Positions 12,701-24,300 of a DNA stretch of 64,000 bases are shown in pieces; the stretch's first letter is position 1, and each line of letters starts with the position of its first letter. The notes under the pieces are model-generated. The model had not been told where the DNA came from. It was given only the letters and a program-made list of their open reading frames with translations, and did no database searches. The DNA is taken from the NCBI GenBank assembly GCA_944472135.2, contig OX235265.1:39591459-39655458 (forward strand), read 5' to 3'. Position numbers and translations under genes: made by a program. The stretch is from Trichobilharzia regenti (lineage: Eukaryota > Platyhelminthes > Trematoda > Strigeidida > Schistosomatidae).

Positions 12701-15296
12701 ACTGTTTACACTTGAGAATATCATTTCTTTGAAATAGTTGTGTTCCCAGAGCTGGCTTATTTAATTGCGAAGCTTTCGTCTTCCTTCTGAACAACATGGC
12801 AAAGTTCAACAATAGCGTCTCAGGAGTACGAACGCACGAGTGACCTTCAGCTAACTGATCATAAAAATGAGGAATATTTGCTCAAAAAATGATATATATA
12901 TTGACAAGAAAGTGCTTGAAAACGCACTAATTAGGTTATCTTTCCCTGACATGGCTTAAAAATACGTCCTAGTTATATCAAGGAGAATTAATTGCTAAGT
13001 TAGACTACTTTCTGTACACATATTCACCGAGATGACTACAGATAAACTGTTTCTGTGGATCATTTATCTCTCTCATCCTGCTTGCAGTCTTCCAAAAAGC
13101 AGCCCTCGGTTGAATTACTATGGTTTTCAGCAAGAGGATAGACGACTGCTAAGCAGGAAAACGTGTATAATAAAGCAAATTAAAATAAATGACACCAAGT
13201 ATAAATCTATCCCTAATCGTAACCATAAGCTTAATCCTAACCCTAACACTAACCCTAACTTTAATCCTTACCCTAATCATAACCCTTGTCCATACCCTAA
13301 TTCTAACCCTAATGCTAATTATAACCGTGATCCTAACCCTAACCCCAATACTTACCTTAACCCTAATCCTAACCCTAACGAGCTATTAACACAGTGTCCA
13401 AATAGTAGATAAAAACGTGATCTGGGTGATATTTGCTACTAAGCTGATGAATAGCGTTGATATTTCAGCCATGATAATGACAGATGCCGTTAGCCAACAA
13501 TTAGCATGCGTTCAAGGTCATTGGAGCGTTCACACTCCTGAGACGCTATTGTTAAACTTCGTCAACATCTTCATTTCATGTTTTAGTATAAAATGAACTC
13601 ATTTGAATTCTCCACGAATGATGTAATTGTATCGCCTAGCAACCACTGTGGTGACTGGTTGTTAATTTATATCTCGATTGATCAGTTTTCTTAGAATTCG
13701 AAATTTCTTGTCGTGTGATATACTTTTTATTAGCCGGTAAACTAGGTCTGTAATCATGTGTTTGTTAGTTGCTAATTCACTTGAGTACCAGGCTTCTAGG
13801 AATTAATTCCCTGATTGCATTTTTGTTGTTTCCTCTATTTAAAATTTCTACATTATTCCAATCAAACTGGTGTCCATAATTATCCACATTCATTGATACG
13901 AAAGAATATATATATCATCTCTTTTTACAGCTAATTTTGGGTTTTTGAATTCGGATTCAAAGGGGATGCCCACTTTGACTGATATATTGATTATTGTAGT
14001 TCATGCAGTTTACTGCCAAAATCGTATTAATTTGATCTACTTTTTCTGTTGGATATTTTCGTTTGCACAATATCGAATGAAGTGATTGTGCTGGTTTGTG
14101 TGCTATATCTGTTTCTAACGGTCTTAATAATCTAGCTGTTGTTCCGGAGATCATTAGAGACGTAAATTAACAACCAGTCACCATAGTGGTTGCCAGCAGA
14201 CACAATTACATCACTCGTGGAGAATTCAAATGAGTTCATTTTATACTAAAACATGAAATGAAGCATGTTGTCTAGAAGAAAGACGAAAGCTTCGCAGTTA
14301 GATCAGCTGGCTAAGGAACACAACTAATTAAATGTCATACACCTGAGCTACAAATCTTCTCCATTATTAGACACACTTGCCTCAAAACCTGAAGGACGTG
14401 ATTTCAATCCCAAGTAGACTCTTTAGTGTGCACTAATGACAAGTCCTAAATGAAGCTGAAAAACTCATCAGTTACCCATGATATTCAGTGATTTTTAAAA
14501 TGATGAAATCTGTATCAAAGACGAATACTGACATGTAGGCTTTTAAAAGGCTATCAACTGGATTACAGTATTACAGTATCGATTAATCTACAAACCAGAC
14601 GTACCTGTAGTGTAGCTGTTCCAGTTAGTTGAGGAGTACCTTGATCAACTGCAACCACATTAAGAGTGTATGTGTCTTTCACCTCTCTATCAAACACATC
14701 CAGCGTGGTAATGATACCTGTGAGTGAATCAATTTTGAATCTAGTTGAATTTACTCCATCTTCAAGAAGGAAATATTTCATTTCAGAATTAATACCAGTG
14801 TCTAAATCAGTTGCCTGTAACCACTGGGATAATCCATTCTGATAAATATTATTGAAATGACCTCTAGTATTCTTTTGAATTTGTTGTCTAACCAAAGTAC
14901 CGACTGGAGCATTTTCATCTACTTGTAAGTGAAATGTATCATGAGAAAATTTGGGTGGATTATCATTTTCATCCATAATACGAATAGTAATATTTCTTTC
15001 TGTATAATGTCCAACCATATCAGAGCATATAACTGTAACAATTTGATGAGTTGTACTTTCACGATCTAAAATTCTCGATGTGACTAAATGATATTCTGTC
15101 AACGAATTCGCTGCATTATTTTGATCATAATCAGGTTTATTTTGTGCTGCATGACGAGTAAGAGAAAAGTTGGCATCTTTCAAATTACATTCTACTTGAT
15201 CTTGTCCACCAAAATCTGGGTCGTATACCTGGAAATAAATCAGCGGGAAAAGTTACTGTGGATTTCTGCAGATGGAAAAGCATGACATGCAGAAGG

Positions 15297-15352
<56 letters not shown>

Positions 15353-18300
15353 TATATTATTATTTATTAAAACTTTTTACAGATATGAGTTTCAGACGGA
15401 TTCTGAAATTAGTAACAATGGAAAATTTATGGCTGCACACATATTTCTTCTTTTTAATATATACTCGTACAACCAAGTATAGGAACTCAACGATACCATA
15501 TTTGGCGCGTGTTCTAAGTGACAGAGACAATGTTAAGCGCAAAACCTATGACTTGGTTTGTTGTTAATAACATAATTTTTGCCCTTTTATTTCTCCCTTA
15601 TTCTCTCTTATTTGTAAACTATAGTGAACAACCTTCTTAATTATACTTAGCTACCTGAAATTATTATCATTGGCTTACTTTTTTATTCTTTATTCTATTC
15701 CTTTTTTGTGTATCTACTGGTTCCGACTATATTATCACTATGAGTATTACAAGATTGTCCTGTCATTAATCATCATGTAATATTAGTTATGTGACTGTTT
15801 TTTTTTGTTCGGCAATATTAACCGACAATCTTGGTTGTGAACGCCGTTATCACCGTCTTATAATTTTGTATTATGCAGGATTACTCCCACTACCACTACA
15901 AACACCGCATTAGACCTGACAATAAAAACCCTGAAAAGTTATTTTATGATTGTTTAGTGTTGTTTAATCAAACTAACTGATCATCTTGGCTATAAACATT
16001 CTTAATATCATTTTCATAACTTCTTGTATGATTATAGTTTTACTGTTCACCACGCATAAACATATCATAACTTCCACTACCCAATACTGAGGTATTACTT
16101 ATTATGTTGTCTATTTTCCATTCTACTTCTTGGTATTTTTTCGCACTTTTTTGCTTTTTTTAATATTTATTTTTTGAAATACTCCTTTTAAATGTTTGAT
16201 AAAATTAGATGCTGAAATTCAGTAGATGTGTGCTGAAAATTCCACACTGTACCACTAATACTGTTTCTGGAATAAAGCAAAATTATCATTATTACTATTA
16301 TTTTTCTCTGAATTAGTAGTAGATTTATCAGTCTAAACATTCTGATGAATACTTCCAGCTATTTAAAAAAGAGCTTGCTTCAAACTTTTAAGTATATATG
16401 GAGTAATATACGTTAGTAAGACTTTTAAGACCGCCAACTGAGTATCATTGAATGATCATTGCTTTAATGGACTACATGCTATACCAATGATAAAGCATAG
16501 ACTAATAAAATCTGAAGTGCATAACCGTTTCCTTTTGAGATATCAAGTAATTAAATATTCAACTTAGATTCTGTGTCAACATATAAATACGGATGGCATA
16601 TCTATAACTCTCGGTATTCATTCAAAGATGGCTTCAAGCTTGGAAGTTATTTCGTTCTCTTGTGGATGTTGTGCCTTCAATAAACTAGTCAGGGCTTTCA
16701 GTAATCAAAATTTTACCGGTTGCCAAATTGAAGTTATAACCAGCAGCAATTTATGAGCATTCATTATAGCTAGTGTAACTATGACATAAGTTGAAAAGCC
16801 TTTCGTTATTTCATATTCTTAATGCTGTGACTTCAGAATATTAGTATGTATCTGAACTCATAGGTTAGTATGAGCCAATGTGTTTGTAAATCACTCATTA
16901 TCAAAGTTATAGCTGAGAATGCCACACGGTTTGTATTTCTGATTCATGTGAATTGTTAGAAACCTTCTATGGAAACCACATCCGCCTCCCAGTGTATCTG
17001 GGGCGAGATTACCAACGTATCAGTTCAGATCATTCAAAATATTTCCAAAATTGTGTCAGTAACGGTAGGCATTGTGTTTCATTTTGTGCTTTTTCCTCAG
17101 TTTCACTAACACTGCCAAATGAATTACTAGTTATGGTCATATAATTTTGGATTTTAATATAAGATCGTGGTGATATCTCACTACAAACTGTGTAATTCGC
17201 AAATGACTAGTTTTATTTCGTCTGAGAGATCACAAGCAGAATTTTGCTAAGAATCAGTCATTTACTACTTATCTACTGCTTTCATATATCCTTTGAAATA
17301 GTTCCACAGAACGTGATTTTCTAATCTTCGTCATTCTGAATAAACGCTTTCAATGTGAAACGGTCAAGCTTCAACTTTAAACATCCGAGAGACGCGAACG
17401 CAATAACGACCTTGGAAAGAGCAGCTGCGTTAAGGGATAAATTTGGTCCCCTAACCCTAATTTTCACAATAGAAATAACAACAGTGATAGCTTTATTATG
17501 AGAAGTGCACTCAAACAAAATACAGAATTTTCATTGGGTTTATTAGCGAGGTATTTACTTGATGTGAAGAATCTTTAAATTATATGACAACCGATAATAT
17601 GTCACCTGAAGCACTATCATTCTATCCGAAGCATGTTCCAATACTACCCCACAGTGCTGTTCCTCTAAATCTTTCGAAAAATTCCTAGCGATAAGTATAA
17701 ACTTATTTGAAACTGTTCGCGAATATACATTGCGGTTCACTGTGGTAATTAAGTGCTTAAAAGAATATAAAACAGAGTAAATACAATGCATTTTGAGGAA
17801 TAGAAAACTTAGGTAGCTCAGTGATTTAAATAGGCCTCCTGACCCTAACCTTTCTTTAGCTCAAAACTAAACTTAATCTTTCCCGAACCCAATCTAAAAC
17901 TAACTGGATATTTTGTTTGGTATCATTACACTTCATTCAACACTTTTTTATGTCGGTAATATAGTGTTATATACCCTGTTTCACTGCCTTTCTCTGTCTT
18001 CACTTTTTAGGATAAATGGTGAGTTCGCTTCTCGTCAGTGTCTTAACTTTAACTTCGCCGTGAAGCAGTTTTCATGGCACTTAATAAAGTATTAATGTTC
18101 TAGTCAACTACTTTATGCGTACCTTTAACCATAAGTGATTTAGAAAACTTTCTTTTTAATTGGGCAAACATCAAAGAAATATAAATGAAGGAAAGGTTAA
18201 TTTCACACTGCACTATTATTTTAGAAATGTATAAAGGTAATGATATTTAATTTTGATTTGTGAGAAATCAATAAAGAAAACTACCATTCGGAGTGCGTGT

Positions 18301-21300
18301 GTGCGTGCGTGTGTAACAGCTTTTCATAATTATTCCCACAGATTTCTAGATAAGTCTAGATGCCAGTAGATTACGAAATAATTTCTGTGTAATGTTGATC
18401 ATAAAAGCGAAGCAATCGTCAAAATCTAATCAGATGACTGACACCCCATACAGAAAATAAATAACCTTTGATGATATTAGATGGTTGGAGGCAATCGGCA
18501 GGAAGCCTTGGACCTAGGTTACTAGTGTCAAATCAAAATATCCACTACAGTCATACAGGAGGTCAGTCGCGAGCCCGAATAGCTCAGCTGTTACATCTCT
18601 GACTGCGGCACTGAGTGACACGAGTTCGAATCTCATAAGGGACATGAGTTCCTTCGAGGTCACAGATACGCTTTGCTGACAGATGAGTCCCAACTAGCAC
18701 GAAACCTAGGTCCAAGGCTTTCAGCCGATTGCCTCCAACCATCTAATATCATCAAATGAATGTGCGCCGTGATGGCAAGCTACCTAGAATGGTTGTCCTA
18801 TTACAACCTGACTGATAGAATTCAGTCTGCAATGAAGAAATGACTGGGCACATCACACTAGTTACTTGTGTCCAATCAAAACAAATAACCTTATTCACAC
18901 ATGTAACTTTATTTCTGTGAATGAGTGTTACACATAATGCAGTATAGTTCTAATCGCCATAATACACTTACCTGTATACTTGCAACAACAGTACCAATTG
19001 GTTGGTTTTCGAATACACTGAAGTAACTGAAAGGATTTGGTAGTGAAACACTATCTAATGTATTTGTATTGATCGCTTCCGGATTATGACGTACTGTGAT
19101 GATGGGTGATTCATCATTTTCATCTGTTACAAGTATAATGACAGTTGCTTCACTTGAACGTGTATATGGTCTTGTGGCTTCGTCTTCGACAATAGCACGA
19201 AAACGAAACTGTAGGTTAACACCTTTACTGTTATGCATACTGATGTCATCATTTAATTGTTGACGTATTCTCAAATTTGATAACATTGGATTGTTATTGT
19301 TATTTTTATTATGGTTAATATTTAGATCAAGTTTATCTACATTCAGCGGTTGCCTAACTATTATCTGACCATTTGGACGTATATCAAAGTAATGCCTAGC
19401 AATTTTCTCATTCGGTTGCCAGTAATGATCTTTACTGAAACCAAAGTGATAAATTCCATTGATACCGGAGTCTAAATCAGTAGCATTCAGTATCAGAATA
19501 GTTGTCCCTACAGGTGTTGTCTCAGGTATTGGCATTGCTGTTGTAAATATGGGTTGAGTAAACTGTGGTGTATTATCGTTGACATCTTCAATTAAGACAT
19601 CTAAATACAATGTTGAGGTGAATCGTTTTAAATTAGACTCATTTGACAGTACTGATGAAGTTGAAGTAGACGGTGTATACGATCCATCTATCGCCTTCAG
19701 CATTAACTTGTATTCTGATTGTTCTTCACGATCTACAGGCTTTGTTGCATATAAATGTAAACCATCAGTTGAATCTTCAAGCAAACTGAATGGTATGGGT
19801 GATTTATCGAATAGGTTAGCTGAACTTAACTCATATGTTATATGACCATTTGAACCTGCATCAATATCTATAGCTGGTGGTATATTACGACGTGAACCAA
19901 CTGGATCACCATCTAAGAATGTGATACGGAATCTTTGTAGATGACCTTGCCAATATGGTGCATTATCATTAATATCTTGAATATTAATCCGTATATAAAA
20001 TAATCGATTTTGTTTCTTCTCTTTTATATCTGTTTCTAATTTACTGGTCATAGAATTTTTATGATGGGTAAATAAGCCGATTTGTAGGATTATAGGACAA
20101 GAAGTACTTTCTGCTTGTATGTTGGTTTGCTGACGTAAATTTGAATATATATTTGAAACTGATTGTGTTTGTTCACCTGTTATAATAGATGAGTCTAACT
20201 GTGGCTGACCAGAACATATTTGATCACGATCTAACCGTCTGTTAACTATTAAGCGTCCGTCGGTTTTAATCTGTACAACAAGCGGAAAACAACAACAGGG
20301 GTAAATTTAACAATTTTTTTTACAGATATTTGAAGTGATTACATAGACCTAATCCTATTACTTATTCATCTTCCTATCATGAACTTGATGAAATACTTTT
20401 TGTATGGACTGGGAAGTAGCGTGTGTTTTAAAATAGTCCATACTTAGTCTGGTCATTGAAAGTAACAGTTAATTCAAAGATCCTTAAATGGCTCTAGATA
20501 GAAATTTAGTGTATAAAAATGGCGACTTCACAGATTACTTACAGTAACCCTGTGATATCATGATTTACCTTAAAACCCAATGAAAATATTTTTGTTGTTG
20601 GAGTTTATACCTCTTTTCTGCAAATCCTGTACTGCTTTTCGCTGACAACCTATAATGCCACACAAGAAGCTTCCATTACAAAGTAGTTAAAACTAAGTTT
20701 GATCCAACTATGCGAAAACATTTTGCTCCAGTTTAAAGGTAATCTGAAATCAGTAGTTGACTAAATACGCGTGTCAGTTATAGAGTAATTATGAAATAAT
20801 TTTATTTTGCCTAGTTCTGATAGTTTCACTGTGGATTGTACAGTGAATTAATATCAGTTGGAGGTACATTAGAAACCAAAGAGAAATGAACAGTTGTTCC
20901 GTCCTAGTTGGGACTTTTCAGTAGTGCGCACCCATGACTAGATGACCCTTAGTTTGTGAGGCCGACCCGTTGATCATTCAGCCACTGGGTTGGACTGGAA
21001 TCGCCAGTGAATTCTGGCCTCTATTTATTCATAATACACCACCATTGACAACCGATCCCATCAATGAGAATCCACTTCACCTTGAAATGATAGATTCCAC
21101 TGGACATGAATTCTCATTAGAACTTCAGTACAACCATCCAGTATTCAATAGTGAGCTGAAGATTAATATTTAAATTGTAGGTTTCGCAGGCGATCAATCC
21201 TTTATGTGGTCATGGGTGTGTATTGCTGAGGAGTTCTGAATCAAGATGAACCAACAGTACAGTGCTCCCTGGTTTTTCAATGTTCGCCTAATTGATTCGT

Positions 21301-24300
21301 TGCGAAACCTGAGTTTAAATCAAGCCAAATCCCTATAAAACCCATAATCTGATTAGTTTTGATGATATTCCATTTTCTTTAAGTGTCCTAAAAGTGTACC
21401 ATGTTTCAAATAAAGACACTCTGACAGCGTATCATCAGCTTCATAGATAGATGTTAAACTGTCTCATTTGTTGATATTCTTTTGATACAATTAACAATTA
21501 TTAAAAGCTGTTATCTCGTCTGATTTACAGTGAAACAACAATTTTCGTGACAAAAATTATAAGAATTCTAATACCAAGTGTGGTGAGAGCAGGCTGCTAG
21601 CCGATTGGTTGACACTAATCTACGTTAATGTCTAGGTCACTAATATGGGCCGTGAGAAAATATGAACAAGGCTGTTTCAACAACCAATCACAGCAAACTT
21701 AAATGTGGACAAATATGATTCGCAGATAGATGGCTCTACTTTCCGAGAAATATCGAAAACAACCAATCATAAGACTGTGTTTGTCTGCTTAACTTCCGAG
21801 AAACAACCAATCAGAAGACTGCCTTTTTCTGCTTGCATAAGCCTTATTAATGCACATAAAATATATATAAATACGTGTTGATTTTCGTAATAAAACGATC
21901 TGTTGCCAGCCCTTGTCTTCTGTTGTTACATTTGGTGTCGCTGCCTCCAAAAAGATGAAGATCCCGTGGCCAGCTGCGTTTGAAGAAGGAGACATACGGA
22001 GCTTCTTACGTGACTTCGAGGCCGTTGCTGAGCTGGTGGGTGTCAAGGAGCAGGCGGCGAAGGCAGTTGTCCTGGGGACGCTGTTGAGAGGCCGAGCGAA
22101 GGCTGCATATGACAGCGTAGACAGGTCAAATGGCACAGCGTCTTGGAAGAAATTGGTTGAACGACTAGTGTCCGAGTTTGACAGCGAAACAGACAGACAG
22201 CTAGCAATGCAGCAGTTCCGGTCAATGAAGCTTGGACCTGATGGAGACCCGCTAGTGTTGGCGGTGAAACTGACTAATCTACTTCGACGCGCGCTTCCCA
22301 CTTTAGATGAAGAATCAGAAGCGCAGTTACTGTCTTCCCAATTCATCGAGAGTGTCCCAGACCACATTTCTCAGCGATTACAACTGGTTAACGCAACGCA
22401 GCCGATGGATATTAGTGAGCTGGCGAAGGTGACCAGACAGCTGCTGAGCACAACGGTAGCCGCTATAGACCAACCAAAACCAAACGAATATGAGCAGAAA
22501 ATTGAAGCATTGCAGCGGGAAGTGGCGGCGTTAAAGTTGGCTGATAGAAAAGACCGGTGTTTTGAATGCGGTAAGCCGGGACACTGGAGAAGATACTGCC
22601 CAGAAAGGCGAAAAAGAAAAAATTTCAGACGGTATAATGCTTGTTCTTTCTTTCGTATGAACCTAGATTTAGTGGGGGCTATTGAGAAAGGGGCTCTGTA
22701 TTCGAAGTTGCGAGTGAATGATCGAGAAGTAGTATGTTTGATAGATACAGGGGCGGCCGTGTCGTTAATAGATAAGAATTTATGTAAGAGTGTTAGTCCG
22801 TGTTCATTGACAGTACAAACAGTAGGCGGGTATGTGTTGCGTATCACGGGTAGATCGAACTGTACGGTCGTTGTTGGTGGCTGCGAGGTGACGTTTCCTT
22901 TCATTGTTGTACCCGAACTACAGCGAACGATATTAGGAGCGGATTTTCTGCGTGAGATTGGTGCAATAATCGACACGCAAGCGAACGTGGTGATCACGAA
23001 ATACGGGCATATCAACATGTATGAGACCAGCGAGATAGCAGCGATTAAGCTGTCGACGGTACACAATGTGACAGAGTTAATTAATAAATACGATCATCTG
23101 TTCACTGGAGATGGCGACCCATACGGTTATTGCGATAAGGTGAATCATGAAATTCCGTTAAGTGATCCGAAAGTAAGGTCATTTTTAACGCGAAGAGTTC
23201 CATGTCATCTGGAAGGCGAAGTGGAGCGACAAGTGCAAGAGATGTTAAAAGATGACATTATTGAGGAAGCTGATAGCCCGTACAACTCTCCAGTGCTGTT
23301 AGTAAAAAAAGCGAATGGGAAGTATAGATTCTGTGTTGATTTTCGACAGTTAAACAGTATGACAGAGTTAAGACCGTGTGCCATGCCAACAGTGGTAGAA
23401 ACTTTAGATCGCCTACAAGGTGCGAATGTGTTTTCGGTTCTCGATCTTCGCTCAGGATACTGGCAGATACCGATAAAACAAGGTGATAGAGATAAGACGG
23501 CTTTCATCGTGGGTCAGACACAATATCGATTTAAACGCATGCCGTTTGGACTAGCAGGTGCACCGTTTACGTTCAGACGACTGATGAAGCTATTACTTAG
23601 AAACTTGAAAAACGTGGAGGTTTATGGTGATGATCTCGTCATATACAGTCAAAACGAAAACGATCACGTCAACCATGTAGAAGCCGTGCTGCGACGCATC
23701 GAAGAGTTTGGACTACGCGTCAACAAAACCAAGTCTCAGATAGCCAAAAAGAATGTTACTCTGTTGGGACATAAAGTGGGAAATGGTGAGATTAAACCAC
23801 TGCCGGAGAAAATTTTGACGATTAAAACGATTCCAGCCCCGAATTCAAAGAGAAAACTGAGACAATTCTTGGGTAGAGCAGCGTTTTATAGTCGCTTCGT
23901 GAAGAACTTCAATGAGATAGCAGCCCCTCTATACAGGCTACTAGGTGAGCCAAAGTTTGTTTGGTCGGAAGAATCGCAGAGGACATTCGACAGAATTAAA
24001 CAGCTGCTCGACCACCAACAAATGACGCTAAAACTACCTGTGCCAGGAAGACAGTTCACAGTGTGCACAGATGCCAGTGACTACGCTATAGGTGCGGTCC
24101 TAAGACAGGACGAGGGAATCGTTGAGTATGCCAGTAGGGTTTTGACCCTCACAGAGAGAAAGTATTCAACGATAGAGAAAGAATGTTTAGCAATGGTATG
24201 GGCAGTCGACAAATGGAGACCTTATTTACTCGGCCGGCGGTTCCACATCGAAACTGATCATAAGCCGCTACAATTTTTGAAGACAGCGAGAGACCCACGG

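Larger units (their letters stand above)
9752..14604 (-). other. Protocadherin intron 3 (4853 bp)
   Basis: Bounded by the exon 3 donor and exon 4 acceptor. It holds three or more hammerhead-type SINE copies, a 313-bp inverted-repeat unit (11024-11336), a nested inverted-repeat cluster (12730-14335) and a degenerate CCCTAA array (13205-13385). Nothing recognised in 10200-10600 and 11890-12725. Confidence 0.8.
15229..18971 (-). other. Protocadherin intron 2 (3743 bp)
   Basis: Bounded by the exon 2 donor and exon 3 acceptor. It contains an AT microsatellite (about 15298-15345) and the foldback SINE at 18468-18756. No coding segment or known repeat was recognised in 15550-18460; the short open frames there lack domains and are interrupted. 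Confidence 0.8.

Noticed and set aside
13032..13412. Open frames with Asn-Pro or Thr-Leu repeats
   Set aside because: They are translations of the telomere-like CCCTAA array; two frames are open at once because of the six-base period.
16953..18095. Small frames in intron 2
   Set aside because: They are 60-80 codons each, with no domain or splice context, in AT-rich intron sequence.
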